A stretch of DNA of 64,000 nucleotides from JAFGSI01 sp041287425 (GCA_041287425.1 JBEULG010000019.1:1-64000); one strand, 5' to 3'; numbered from the stretch's first letter, positions 10,286-18,444 are shown. The notes: generated from the sequence alone by a model not told the origin. Translations and numbers: made by a program.

Positions 10286-10819
10286 TTAACCGCCGGTGGC
10301 GGCAGCGCTGCCGGTGATGGCCTCGTAGCGGCGGTCGAAGGTTTCGTTGGCCTGCCGCGCCAGGGCGTCGACGGCTCGGATGGCGGCTTTCAGTCCCTCG
10401 CCGCCGATGCTGGCTTCGATGTTGTCGAGGCCGTTGCTGATTTGATCGGCCAGGACGAAGAAGGCGGCATCCAGGGTGTAGAGTTTTTCCAGTTCGGCCT
10501 CGTTGATTTTGACGGCGTCGAAGAAGCCGGAGTAGCCGTAGGAAGCGGTTTTGATGCGGTCGCTGAAGGTGCGCAGTTTAAGGGCGACCGAATCGATCTC
10601 CTCCATCAGATCCATCTGACCGGCGTCGACGAGGTCTTTTTGCAGGCGGCCGGCCCGGCTGGCGAGGTCGGCGTACTTCAGCGCCACCTGGTCGCGCAGG
10701 ATTTGGTCGGCGGCGCGGCGGTTGCTGCGCTCGACGTAGCCGCTAAACCCTGGAATGTAGGAGAGCAGTTTCTTGAAGACATCCTGTCCTCCTTTGACGA
10801 ATTCGAAAAGATCGCTCAT
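10286..10819 (-). CDS. Conserved hypothetical, helical/coiled-coil protein
   Basis: 177 residues with no family I can name. Almost the whole chain is predicted helical by eye, with heptad-like stretches (LKYADLASRAGRLQKDLVDA and LMEEIDSVALKLRTFSDRI), few cysteines, no signal peptide and no membrane helix. It looks like a soluble cytosolic coiled-coil protein. AGGAGG lies 6 nt before the ATG, so it should be well translated. A TATAAT box (10857-10862, minus strand) lies 38 nt upstream, divergent from the aldolase promoter. It is followed by a strong hairpin, so it is probably transcribed alone. Confidence 0.75.
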   Translation of the reverse strand: MSDLFEFVKGGQDVFKKLLSYIPGFSGYVERSNRRAADQILRDQVALKYADLASRAGRLQKDLVDAGQMDLMEEIDSVALKLRTFSDRIKTASYGYSGFFDAVKINEAELEKLYTLDAAFFVLADQISNGLDNIEASIGGEGLKAAIRAVDALARQANETFDRRYEAITGSAAATGG

Positions 10820-10895
10820 GGTTCCTCCTGAAGGGGTGGGAGCAGGCCTTTGGGTGATTATACTGCATTGCCGGCGGAATGTTCCAAATTGGTTT

Positions 10896-10924
10896 ACGAC
10901 ATTTTTCCGGGAAAGTTGTATAAT
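10896..10924 (+). promoter_or_regulatory. Probable promoter of the class II aldolase
   Basis: -10 TATAAT at 10919-10924 and -35-like ACGACA at 10896-10901 with a 17-nt spacer. The -10 is perfect and the -35 keeps GACA. The start codon is 48 nt downstream. Confidence 0.55.
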
Positions 10925-10971
10925 GGGGCGAATTACGTTTTGAGTCAGAACTCATTTTGGAGGAGTTTCCT

Positions 10972-11919
10972 ATGATTGTCACAACCAAACAACTGTTCGA
11001 GGCGGCCTACGGAAAGTACGCCATTGGGGCGTACAACATCAACAATCTGGAACAGACGATGGGGCTGTTCCGCGGCAACATGGACAGTCAGGCGCCGTTC
11101 ATCATTCAGATTAGCAAGGGGGCGCGCTCCTATACTCATAAGGCCATGCTCGAGGCCCTCATCCGCGCTGCCGACCAGATTTTTCCGGAGGCCATTTTTG
11201 CCGTCCACCTGGACCACGGCGACGAACAAACCTGCTACGATTGCATCGAGAGCGGTTTCTATTCGTCGGTGATGATCGACGCCAGTCATGAGCCGTTCGA
11301 GAAGAACATCGAGATTACCCGGCGGGTGGTGGAGGCGGCCCACGCCCGCGGCATCGTCGTCGAGGCGGAGTTGGGGCAATTGGGCGGGGTGGAAGAACAC
11401 GTCAGGGTGGACGAGGCCAATGCCAAACTCACCAACCCCGACCAGGCCAAGGAGTTCGTCGAGCGCACCGGCTGCGATTCGCTGGCCTGCGCCATCGGCA
11501 CCAGTCATGGGGCTTTCAAGTTCACCGGCAGCCAGGGGCTGCATTTCGATGTGCTGGAGGAAATCCAGAAGCGCCTGCCCGGCTTCCCGTTGGTGATGCA
11601 CGGTTCTTCGTCTGTGCCGCAGGAGGAGGTCGAACGCATCAATGCAGCCGGAGGCAATCTGAAGGGCGCCAAAGGCGTCAACGAGGATGAGTTCAAGCGC
11701 GCCGCCACGCTGGGCGTAACCAAGGTCAACATCGACACCGACGGCCGCCTGGTCTGGACGCGCGTCCACCGCGAGTTCTTCCGCGATCACCCGGAGAAAT
11801 TCGACCTGCGCGATCCGGGCAAGATTTTCATGGCCGAATACGCCAAGTTCATCGCTCACAAGAATGAGAAACTGGGCAGCGCAGGCCGGCTCGAAGAGGT
11901 GCGCAAGTTGTTGAAGTAG
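10972..11919 (+). CDS. Class II fructose-bisphosphate aldolase
   Basis: 315-residue zinc-dependent aldolase that cleaves fructose 1,6-bisphosphate (or joins the triose phosphates) in glycolysis and gluconeogenesis. The metal and catalytic site is visible in VHLDHGDE (D81 as likely catalytic base, H82 as zinc ligand); further ligands are in VEAELGQLGG, AIGTSHGAFKF and PLVMHGSSS. ATG at 10972 is chosen because GGAGGAG lies just upstream; the in-frame TTG at 10957 is part of that ribosome-binding site. Substrate specificity within the class II family (fructose versus tagatose bisphosphate) is not certain from sequence. Confidence 0.92.
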   Translation: MIVTTKQLFEAAYGKYAIGAYNINNLEQTMGLFRGNMDSQAPFIIQISKGARSYTHKAMLEALIRAADQIFPEAIFAVHLDHGDEQTCYDCIESGFYSSVMIDASHEPFEKNIEITRRVVEAAHARGIVVEAELGQLGGVEEHVRVDEANAKLTNPDQAKEFVERTGCDSLACAIGTSHGAFKFTGSQGLHFDVLEEIQKRLPGFPLVMHGSSSVPQEEVERINAAGGNLKGAKGVNEDEFKRAATLGVTKVNIDTDGRLVWTRVHREFFRDHPEKFDLRDPGKIFMAEYAKFIAHKNEKLGSAGRLEEVRKLLK

Positions 11920-11941
11920 GCAAAGTCGAGCGAGAATCGGT

Positions 11942-12448
11942 ATGCCTGTTTCAGACCAAGGGGTTGCTGACGCTCGTTACACGCTCGTCCCGCGCGTTTT
12001 GATTTTCGTCCGGCGCGGGACGAGCGTGCTGCTTTTGAAGGGCGCGCCGGACAAACGCTTGTGGGCGGGGAGGTATAACGGCCTGGGCGGGCACGTCGAG
12101 GCTGGCGAGGACCTGTTATCAGCGGCGCGGCGCGAGTTGGCGGAAGAGGCCGGCCTGGAGGCCGACCTGCGCTTGTGCGGGACCGTGCTGGTGGATACCG
12201 GTCAGACGCCGGGAGTGGGGCTGTTCGTGTTTGCAGGAGAATGGCTGAGGGGAGAGCCGCGTCCCTCAGCCGAGGGGCGGCTGGAATGGGTGGAGGTCTC
12301 CGCCGTCCCCTCTCTGCCGTCCGTGGAGGATGTGCCCGCTCTGCTGGAGGCAGTCTGCCGCCAGCGACCAGGCGATCCGCCGTTCTCCGCCCGTTCGTTT
12401 TATGACGCCGATGGGCGGCTGCAGATCGTTTTCGCAATGCCCGGATAG
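11942..12448 (+). CDS. Nudix hydrolase
   Basis: 168 residues with a complete Nudix box: GGHVEAGEDLLSAARRELAE, continuing EAGL, fits GX5EX7REUXEEXGU. The glutamates of REL-EE bind the divalent metal. The family hydrolyses nucleoside diphosphates linked to another moiety; MutT-like cleaning of oxidised dGTP is one option, but the substrate cannot be assigned. It begins 22 nt after the aldolase stop and may share its transcript. The ribosome-binding site is weak (GAGAAT). It converges with the histidine kinase at 12520. Confidence 0.9.
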   Translation: MPVSDQGVADARYTLVPRVLIFVRRGTSVLLLKGAPDKRLWAGRYNGLGGHVEAGEDLLSAARRELAEEAGLEADLRLCGTVLVDTGQTPGVGLFVFAGEWLRGEPRPSAEGRLEWVEVSAVPSLPSVEDVPALLEAVCRQRPGDPPFSARSFYDADGRLQIVFAMPG

Positions 12449-12519
12449 CGACAGGGTCGAAGCGACTTAAAGCAAAAGGCTCATCTTACTGCTTGGGGCT
12501 GCCGGCGAATACGTTTTGG

Positions 12520-13734
12520 TTATACGGTCGCACTTGTCTTGAAATCGATCTCTTCTTCGGAGGCATCTTCTTTCCAGTAATTGAGCCACAATGTGAATGT
12601 GCTGCCTTGGCCGGGCTGACTTTCCACTTCCAAGCGGCCTTTGTGCTGGTCAATGACTTGCTTGGTGATGGCCAGTCCCAGGCCGATGCCTTCGAAGAGT
12701 TGATCGCCGCTGCGATCGAGGTGGTAGAAGCGGTTGAAGATTTTGGGAAGTTTGTCGGGGGGAATGCCGATGCCCTGATCCTGGATGGCAATCATGACCT
12801 GTTCGCCCTGCTCGGAAAGACGAATGTGCACGTCGCCGCCCTGCGGGCTGAACTTGATAGCGTTGTCTACCAGGGCGGCCAGCGCCCGTTCCAGGTGACC
12901 GGCGTCGCCGGCGACGGGCGGCAGGTCGGCAGCCGCCTCGACGAGCAGACGGACATGGTTCTGGGCGGCTTTTTGGCTGTAGGCGGCGGTCACTTTTTGG
13001 ACGACGTCTTCGATGTCCACCGGCTTGAATTTGGCCATGATAAGGTCCATTTCCTGGACGAAGAGGATGTCGTTGACGAGAGCCATGATGGTGTGAACGT
13101 TGCGCGCTACGGTATCGAGGGCCTCAGGCAGCCGCTCGGCCGGAAGACCGCCTTTCTGAATCAGGTCGAGGTAGCCGCTGGCAACTGTCAGGGGGGTGCG
13201 CAGTTGATGGGCAATGTTGGTCAGAAATTCACGGCGGGCGAGGTCCAGTTCGGCCAGTTTTTGGTAGGCTTCGGCCAGTTCGCCGGCCCGCATGCGCAGA
13301 TCGTCAATGGCCATCTTGTCATTCTCGCGCAGACGGCGGCTGATTTCGCGCACCATTGCCAGGGCAATCGAACTGCTGCGTTTCAGGACGCGGTCGAAGG
13401 CCTGGCGATTGATTTCCAGGACGATGAGGGGGGTGAGGCTTTTGACGGTTGCCGCGCGCGGCGCGTTGTGAATCAGCGCCATTTCGCCGAAGAAATCGCC
13501 GGCGCCGAGCGTCTTCAGCAAACGCGTCTCGTGGTTGTTGATGATTTTGGTGACCTCAACCTCGCCCTCCAAAATCAGGTAAAACGTGTCCTCGATGGCG
13601 TTTTCGCGGCATAGCACAGTGCCGGCCGGGTAGTTCTTGAGTTGGCTGTTGCTGATCAACTCGGCGACTTCACCGGGTGTGATGCCCGGAAAGGCGCGCG
13701 GGATAATTTTAGAGGGGGCGCGTTGGGTGGTCAT
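12520..13734 (-). CDS. Cytosolic histidine kinase with N-terminal cyclic-nucleotide-binding domain
   Basis: 404 residues and no membrane helix. Residues ~15-130 form a cNMP/CRP-type beta-barrel (YPAGTVLCRENAIEDTFYLI, LEGEVEVTK, LGAGDFFGEMALIHNAPRAAT, the last being the phosphate-binding cassette with the expected Arg). A helical linker leads to HisKA with phospho-accepting H176 in IAHQLRTPL. The ATPase domain has N-box NAIKFSPQGG, G1 DQGIGIPP and G2 GIGLGLAITK. It may link cAMP or a related ligand to phosphorylation of a response regulator. Start ATG 13734 has AGGAGA upstream; open frame before it is not used. No regulator is adjacent. It follows the DUF355 gene. Confidence 0.9.
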   Translation of the reverse strand: MTTQRAPSKIIPRAFPGITPGEVAELISNSQLKNYPAGTVLCRENAIEDTFYLILEGEVEVTKIINNHETRLLKTLGAGDFFGEMALIHNAPRAATVKSLTPLIVLEINRQAFDRVLKRSSSIALAMVREISRRLRENDKMAIDDLRMRAGELAEAYQKLAELDLARREFLTNIAHQLRTPLTVASGYLDLIQKGGLPAERLPEALDTVARNVHTIMALVNDILFVQEMDLIMAKFKPVDIEDVVQKVTAAYSQKAAQNHVRLLVEAAADLPPVAGDAGHLERALAALVDNAIKFSPQGGDVHIRLSEQGEQVMIAIQDQGIGIPPDKLPKIFNRFYHLDRSGDQLFEGIGLGLAITKQVIDQHKGRLEVESQPGQGSTFTLWLNYWKEDASEEEIDFKTSATV

Positions 13735-13786
13735 GGCCTGTCTCCTTGCACTTTTTGGGGGCGAGTGCAAGCCGTTTGCCGCTCGA

Positions 13787-14272
13787 TTAGAGTTTGTAGC
13801 CGATTTTACGCAGGAAACCTTTGCGCCAGGCGATGCCATCCTCGCCCTCGACGCCGCGCGGGGAAGCGCCGTCCACCACGCCCAGGATGCCGCGCCCCTG
13901 CCCGCTGACGGCGACCAGCACCTCGGTCGGGTTGGCGGTGGCGCAGAAGATGCGGCAGACCTCGGGAACGCTTTTGACGGCATTCAGCACATTAATCGGA
14001 TAGTATCCCTCTGCCAGGAAGATGATGAACGAATGGCCCGCTCCGATGGCGAGGGCATTCTTCTGGGCGAGGGCAATCATGGCTTCGTCGGTGCCGGAAT
14101 GGCGCACCAGGCATTCTCCGGAGGCTTCGCAGAAGGCCAGGCCAAAGCGGATGCCCGGCACGGCGTTGACCAGCGCCTCATGCAGGTCTTCGACGGTCTT
14201 GATGAAGTGGGATTGGCCGAGGATGAAGTTGACGGGTTCGGGTTTTTCGATCCTGACGCTCAGAATTTCCAT
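13787..14272 (-). CDS. DUF355 / adenosine-specific kinase-like protein
   Basis: 161 residues matching the family named Adenosine_kin (PF04008): MEILSVRIEKPEPVNFILGQ, SHFIKTVEDLHEAL, FGLAFCEASGECLVRHSG and AIGAGHSFIIFL are the recognisable blocks. The family is known mainly from structures of archaeal and bacterial proteins; a biochemical role is poorly established, so the kinase name should be read with caution. ATG 14272 has GGAGA 8 nt upstream; an in-frame ATG 5 codons earlier overlaps this site. It lies upstream of the cNMP kinase on the same strand, 52 nt apart, with its own promoter. Confidence 0.85.
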   Translation of the reverse strand: MEILSVRIEKPEPVNFILGQSHFIKTVEDLHEALVNAVPGIRFGLAFCEASGECLVRHSGTDEAMIALAQKNALAIGAGHSFIIFLAEGYYPINVLNAVKSVPEVCRIFCATANPTEVLVAVSGQGRGILGVVDGASPRGVEGEDGIAWRKGFLRKIGYKL

Positions 14273-14309
14273 GGTTGTTTTCTCCATCAATCGAGATAAA
14301 CCTGTCTAT

Positions 14310-14338
14310 ATCATACAACAATGAATGGCATTTCGCAA
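14310..14338 (-). promoter_or_regulatory. Promoter of the DUF355 gene
   Basis: -35 TTGCGA (14333-14338) and -10 TATGAT (14310-14315) with a 17-nt spacer, read on the minus strand. The leader to the ATG at 14272 would be about 30 nt. It directly follows the rsmD stop, so DUF355 and the kinase can be expressed independently of the long upstream operon. Confidence 0.65.
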
Positions 14339-14345
14339 ACCCCAA

Positions 14346-14900
14346 TCATTGCTGTTCGTAGAAGACCAGCAAGGTGCTGCCGTATTTGCGCTGTTCGAAT
14401 TCGCGCAGGCGGGCCAGCGTCAGGGGGCGATATTCGCGCGGGTGAATTTGTACGATGACCCAGGCGTCGGCGTTCAGCCAGGCGGGGTTGGCGTCCAGGG
14501 CCAGCAGCGCCCTCGACCACATCTCCTTGTACTGGGGCGGGGCGATGTAGACGTAATCGAATTGGCGGTCGGCGGGCGCAGCCAGCATAGCGAAAGCGTC
14601 GCCACGGCGCACCTCGGCCCGCCCGCCCAGCCCACACAGTTGCAGGTTGGCCTTGATGACCTCGATGGGCTGGCGGTTCAAGTCGCTGAAACGGACGAAG
14701 GCCGCTCCCCGGCTGAGGGCTTCGATGCCGATGGCGCCGGTGCCACCGAACAAGTCCCACCAGGCCGAATCGGCCACGTCGCCGCCCAGGATGTTGAACA
14801 GCGCCTGGCGGACTTTGTCGGTCACAGGCCGGGTGATGTCGCCGGGGACGCTTTTCAGGCGGCGGCCTTTGGCCGTGCCGGAGATGACCCGCAGACTCAT
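14346..14900 (-). CDS. rsmD: RsmD-like 16S rRNA (guanine-N2)-methyltransferase
   Basis: 184 residues; the family methylates G966 (E. coli numbering) of 16S rRNA. The N-terminus RVISGTAKGRRLKSVPG and TRPVTDKVRQALFNIL, and the SAM-binding block WDLFGGTGAIGIEALSRGA, are diagnostic. The catalytic motif is unusual: where the family has (D/N)PPY, this protein reads IAPPQYKEMW, so the acidic or amide residue that contacts the target amine is Ala and Tyr is replaced by Gln. Either this is a lineage variant or activity is altered. ATG overlaps the stop of the URO-D-like gene by 4 nt (ATGA). Confidence 0.87.
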   Translation of the reverse strand: MSLRVISGTAKGRRLKSVPGDITRPVTDKVRQALFNILGGDVADSAWWDLFGGTGAIGIEALSRGAAFVRFSDLNRQPIEVIKANLQLCGLGGRAEVRRGDAFAMLAAPADRQFDYVYIAPPQYKEMWSRALLALDANPAWLNADAWVIVQIHPREYRPLTLARLREFEQRKYGSTLLVFYEQQ

Positions 14901-15877
14901 GTCACACTCCGGCGAACGGCCAGAAGGTTCCCATGACTGGCGATGACGGGGACGACGCAGCCGGTGCCGAGCAGGAAGCGCCGGCCGCCGGTCTGGGCGA
15001 GGGCGTCGGCGGCCTCTCGGCGGACCTCGTCGGCGCTGCGATAGACGAGGGTGTTCTGGCTGACGCCTCCGCAGACGACGCCGCCGAAGCGGGCCTGGGC
15101 TTCGGCCAGGGAAGGAGGTGTCTCGCGGTCGTGCCAGTTGACGATGGGGAAGGGGAAATCCTGGGCCAGGTCGAAATAGATGTTTTGGCCGTGCAGGTGG
15201 AGCAGGTTGCACCACAGGGCGGCGGCGGGTTCGATGGCGTGCCGGTCGGCGGGCAGGCCGAAGGTGGTATATTCCTGAAGGGAAAGCAGATTGGCCTGGG
15301 CGTGTTGGATGGCGTAGAAGACGCCGTCGATGCCGGTTTCGATGGCGGCCTCGATGAAGCCGCGCGTGACGGCGGCGATGGTCTGCAGGCCGGCGTGCAC
15401 GGCTTCGGGATACAGGCGCAGGTGGGCGAGCAGGGTTTCGCCGCCGGCCAGGTTGCGGGCCTGCGCCAGCGGGCTGAAGATGGTTTGGAGGATAGGGGTC
15501 TCTGGTCCTAGTTCGCGCCGCAGCAGGCGCAGACATTCCAGTTGGGCAGCCAGGTGCGGCGCAGACGGGTCGAGGCGAGGCAGGCTTTCCCAGTCTTGAG
15601 GGCGAGAGATGACGCGTTTCGTGTAGCGACGAGTCCCCTCGCTGTGGCCTTCCCAGACGTCCTCCACGCCCCAATCTTTGAGGCAGAAGGAGGAGGCGGG
15701 CGTCACCTTGACCAGGTCGAAGTCGTAGCGGCGTTGGAAGTCGAGGGTGGCGGCGGCGAGGGTTTCGGGCGACTGGTCGTCCACGGGGAAGTGCCGCCAC
15801 AGGGCGACCGGCGGGCGGTCGAGGGCTGGGTCGTCGGTCAGACAGGCGCGCATCCGTTCGCGCGGGGAAAGTGTCAT
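14897..15877 (-). CDS. Uroporphyrinogen decarboxylase (URO-D) family protein
   Basis: 326 residues of the URO-D superfamily, a TIM barrel that includes HemE and corrinoid-linked methyltransferases. Matching parts are SPRERMRACL, the PPVALWRHF segment, DFDLVKVTPASSF, ETPILQTIFSPLAQARNLAGG, HLHGQNIYFD and a C-terminal FLLGTGCVVP. The HemE signature RPVWxMRQAG is not present, so a true haem-pathway decarboxylase is unlikely; a paralogue with an unknown small-molecule role is more likely. Its ATG abuts the stop of the AAA ATPase, and its stop overlaps the start of rsmD. Confidence 0.82.
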   Translation of the reverse strand: MTLSPRERMRACLTDDPALDRPPVALWRHFPVDDQSPETLAAATLDFQRRYDFDLVKVTPASSFCLKDWGVEDVWEGHSEGTRRYTKRVISRPQDWESLPRLDPSAPHLAAQLECLRLLRRELGPETPILQTIFSPLAQARNLAGGETLLAHLRLYPEAVHAGLQTIAAVTRGFIEAAIETGIDGVFYAIQHAQANLLSLQEYTTFGLPADRHAIEPAAALWCNLLHLHGQNIYFDLAQDFPFPIVNWHDRETPPSLAEAQARFGGVVCGGVSQNTLVYRSADEVRREAADALAQTGGRRFLLGTGCVVPVIASHGNLLAVRRSVT

Positions 15878-17098
15878 CTATTTTTTCCTTTTGGCGGGCT
15901 GTCGTTTTCCCCATGTTGCCAGCAGGGTTTGCATTTCTTCTTCTTCGCCCTGCTGGTTGGAGAAATACTCGGTCATAAACTGCGAGCGGCGCAGGCGCAG
16001 GGCCATGGGAGCGACGGCTTTCAGGTCGGCGAGGGTCACTTCGGTGCGGTTGTCGGCGGCGGTGTAGGCGCGGGCGGCCTCGAACCAGGTGATTTCGGCC
16101 CGCAGGCTGTCAATGCCCATCTTCTGGACGAGGGCAATGGCGGGGCGGGCGACTTTGTTGGGCAGGGTCACTTGGGGCAGACGGGCACGCGCCTGGCGGA
16201 TTTCCTCGGCGGCGGCGTTCATTTCGTCCCGATAGGCGACGGCCATGCCAAAGGGGTTGGTCAGGTAAGCGCGCACCCGCCGATAGGCTTCCAGCCGTTC
16301 TTCGGGCGCGACGAGGCCGCGGACGATGACGCGCAGGCCGAAGCGGTCGAGGATTTGGGGGCGCAGTTTGCCCTCTTCGGGGTTCATCGAGCCGATGAGG
16401 ACGAAGCGCGCCCGGTAGGTGGCCGAGAGCGGGCCGCGCCGGACGGTGTAACTGCCCTGGGCAGCCGCGTCCAGGATGGCGTCGACGATGTCGTCGTCCA
16501 GGAGGTTGATTTCGTCAATGTAGAGCAGGTTGCGGTCGGCCTGGGCCAGGATGCCGCGCCGGATGCGCAGTCGGCTGTGGGTCACGGCGGCGCGCTCGTC
16601 GATGCCGCCGACGACGTCCTCCAGGCGGGCGTTGAGCGGCAGTTCGACCAGGCGGACGCGGTCGGCGGCGGTCAGCGGCTGGCCCTCGGCGAATTTGCGG
16701 GCGCAATCGGGGCAGACGGCGTCCATGCCGCCGGAGAGCACGTCTTCGGGCAGGCAGCCGTAGCGGCACAGGCTGCGCTCGACGGGGGGGAGCAAGTCGA
16801 GCAGCGAGCGGACGGCGGTGGTCTTGGCGGTGCCGCGCGGCCCGATGAGCAGGATGCCGCCCACGGCCGGGTTGATGAGGCCGAGCAGGAGGGCCAGTTT
16901 CATTTCCTTTTGCCCGACGATGGCCAGGAAGGGAAACGGCAGCGGTTCGGCCAGGCCGGAGTCGCCCATTTCGGCGGGCGGCAGGGTTTTGCCGGAGACG
17001 TGGTCGATGAGTTCGCGCAGGCTGCGGAAGGTATGCGCGACTCGTTCTTTGGGCTCGGCTTCGGGCAGGTCGGGCGGAAGGAAATCGTCCGGATTCAT
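15878..17098 (-). CDS. Mg-chelatase subunit I-like AAA+ ATPase
   Basis: 406 residues. Walker A is GPRGTAKT (residues 86-93), Walker B LLYIDEINLLDDD, sensor region LIGSMNPEEGKLRPQILDRF, and a C-terminal lid with LRAEITWFEAARAYTAAD. This is the BchI/ChlI type of AAA+ ATPase, related to MoxR. An insert after Walker A contains four cysteines (C111, C115, C129, C132; CRYGC and CPDC), suggesting a structural zinc site. True Mg-chelatase also needs BchD and BchH, which are not in the window. Start MNPDDF at 17098 is preferred over upstream open frame. It is co-transcribed with the URO-D-like gene. Confidence 0.85.
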   Translation of the reverse strand: MNPDDFLPPDLPEAEPKERVAHTFRSLRELIDHVSGKTLPPAEMGDSGLAEPLPFPFLAIVGQKEMKLALLLGLINPAVGGILLIGPRGTAKTTAVRSLLDLLPPVERSLCRYGCLPEDVLSGGMDAVCPDCARKFAEGQPLTAADRVRLVELPLNARLEDVVGGIDERAAVTHSRLRIRRGILAQADRNLLYIDEINLLDDDIVDAILDAAAQGSYTVRRGPLSATYRARFVLIGSMNPEEGKLRPQILDRFGLRVIVRGLVAPEERLEAYRRVRAYLTNPFGMAVAYRDEMNAAAEEIRQARARLPQVTLPNKVARPAIALVQKMGIDSLRAEITWFEAARAYTAADNRTEVTLADLKAVAPMALRLRRSQFMTEYFSNQQGEEEEMQTLLATWGKRQPAKRKK

Positions 17099-17114
17099 GA
17101 GTTTGGGCCTTTGT

Positions 17115-17591
17115 TCAGCGCGGTTTCTGGGCCAGACGGCGCTGCTGGCGTTCGCGGGCGGCGGCCAGGCGCGCCTCTTCCTCCGGCGTTTCGGCAATCA
17201 GCGGCGGGACGACGGTCGGTTTGCGGTCTTCGCCGAGGGCCACATAGACGAAATAGGCGGTGTTCGTGTGGGTGCGTTCGCCGGTGATGGGGTTTTCGGC
17301 TGTGACGTTGACTTCGACTTCCATCGAGGTGCGGCCGGCATAGGTGACCTCGGCGTCCAGAATCACCAGGTCGCCGATGCGGATGGGGTGGCGGAAGACC
17401 ATCTGGTCGATGGCGACCGTCACAGTGCGGTGGCCGGCATGACGGGTCGAGGCCAGGGCGCCGGCCTCGTCGGCCAGTTTCATAATCCAGCCGCCGTGAA
17501 CGTTGCCGTGGTTGTTGGCATGTTCGGGCATCATCAATTGCGCCAGTTGGATGCGCGAGGCGCGCATCGTTTTGGGGGGTAGGTCGCTCAT
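17115..17591 (-). CDS. Acyl-CoA thioesterase (hotdog, YciA/Acot type)
   Basis: 158 residues. The hotdog fold is indicated by NNHGNVHGGWIMKLADEAG (helix preceded by the HGGxxMKLxDE active-site pattern), TVAIDQMVFRHPIRIGDLV and TAYFVYVALGEDRKP. The family hydrolyses acyl-CoA thioesters in the cytosol; chain length is not predictable here. The C-terminus ends in a basic helix (EEEARLAAARERQQRRLA). Start ATG 17591 is chosen; it overlaps the stop of the upstream hypothetical gene by a few bases apart (stop 17597-17599). The gene sits in the long minus-strand operon. Confidence 0.9.
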   Translation of the reverse strand: MSDLPPKTMRASRIQLAQLMMPEHANNHGNVHGGWIMKLADEAGALASTRHAGHRTVTVAIDQMVFRHPIRIGDLVILDAEVTYAGRTSMEVEVNVTAENPITGERTHTNTAYFVYVALGEDRKPTVVPPLIAETPEEEARLAAARERQQRRLAQKPR

Positions 17592-17596
17592 ACAGT

Positions 17597-17974
17597 TCAA
17601 TCCATGTCCTGTTTGAGTTCGCCGATGTCGATGGTGTGCAGGCGTTCCGGTTCTTCCAGCAGCACGTCCACCAGGCCGAATTCCAATTCTTTCATCAAAG
17701 GGGCCAGCGGGACGGTGGCAGGCGGGTAGATTTTGGGCGGCGGCGCTGGTGGCGTGCGACCGGGCGGCGGGGACTCGATGATGCGTTTGCGCAGGATGCG
17801 CCGGTCATCGCTGAGGTAGCCAACGTACAATCCCAGGACGGAATAGACTTCACGCTCGGCGGTGACCCAGCCAATCCATTCGCCCAGGCGGTTGAAGAGA
17901 TAGGGGTATCGGAGAAATGCCTCGGCGTCGCCGCGCGAGGTGTAGAGGGGAATGAGGGGGGTGGTGTTGTTCAT
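17597..17974 (-). CDS. Conserved hypothetical protein
   Basis: 125 residues without a family I can name. The N-terminal half (RYPYLFNRLGEWIGWVTAER, VYSVLGLYVGYLSDDRRILRKR) looks like a small beta-barrel of the PRC type: aromatic residues, then GWV, GLYVG and a basic end. The middle is proline-rich (PPPGRTPPAPPPKIYPP), and the end is acidic. There is no signal peptide. Its ATG overlaps the gtrA-like stop by 4 nt, so translation is coupled. The PRC-like reading is a guess from pattern only. Confidence 0.7.
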   Translation of the reverse strand: MNNTTPLIPLYTSRGDAEAFLRYPYLFNRLGEWIGWVTAEREVYSVLGLYVGYLSDDRRILRKRIIESPPPGRTPPAPPPKIYPPATVPLAPLMKELEFGLVDVLLEEPERLHTIDIGELKQDMD

Positions 17975-18444
17975 AGAGGCGCTTTTTGTCTGTCTATATC
18001 ATTATACGTCCAATACCGATTGACGAAGAAGTTCCATAGCATGACAATTGCGACGGCCACGGCCACCGTCAGATTCTTGGCCAGGAATTCGGCGCTCAAG
18101 GGGATGGGCAATGCCAAGCGCGCGAAGAGAACCAGGAACGGCGGTTCGAGCAGCCAGAGAATCGGAATGCGGATGGCCACGCCAGCTGTGTTGACGAGAA
18201 AGAACATCAACAACTGGCGATGGATGGGGCGGGAACGCGAATCGGGATACGTCCAATAGCGGTTCCAAATGAAATTGCTGATGACGGCACAGACAAAGGA
18301 GATGGTGCCGGCCAAGACGAGCGGGGCGTCCAGCCAGTGGGTGAGCAGGTTCATCACGCCGAAGTCCACCACCGCGCCGATGGCTCCGACGACCATGAAT
18401 TTCAGAAAGCGGAGGCGTTCCTGGCGATTGTATAACAGGTTCAT
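17971..18444 (-). CDS. GtrA family membrane protein
   Basis: 157 residues with four hydrophobic helices. The pattern FLKFMVVGAIGAVVDFGVMN, FVCAVISNFIWNRYWTY and a repeated WNFFVNRYWTY near the C-terminus is typical of GtrA proteins, which are thought to move undecaprenyl-linked sugars across the membrane or otherwise help cell-surface polysaccharide synthesis. ATG 18444 overlaps the epimerase stop by 4 nt. The pairing with a UDP-sugar decarboxylase/epimerase gene supports a role in surface glycan formation. Confidence 0.88.
   Translation of the reverse strand: MNLLYNRQERLRFLKFMVVGAIGAVVDFGVMNLLTHWLDAPLVLAGTISFVCAVISNFIWNRYWTYPDSRSRPIHRQLLMFFLVNTAGVAIRIPILWLLEPPFLVLFARLALPIPLSAEFLAKNLTVAVAVAIVMLWNFFVNRYWTYNDIDRQKAPL

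Noticed and set aside
14897..17098. Bacteriochlorophyll or haem synthesis cluster
   Set aside because: The ATPase is BchI-like but BchD and BchH are absent, and the URO-D homologue lacks the HemE signature.
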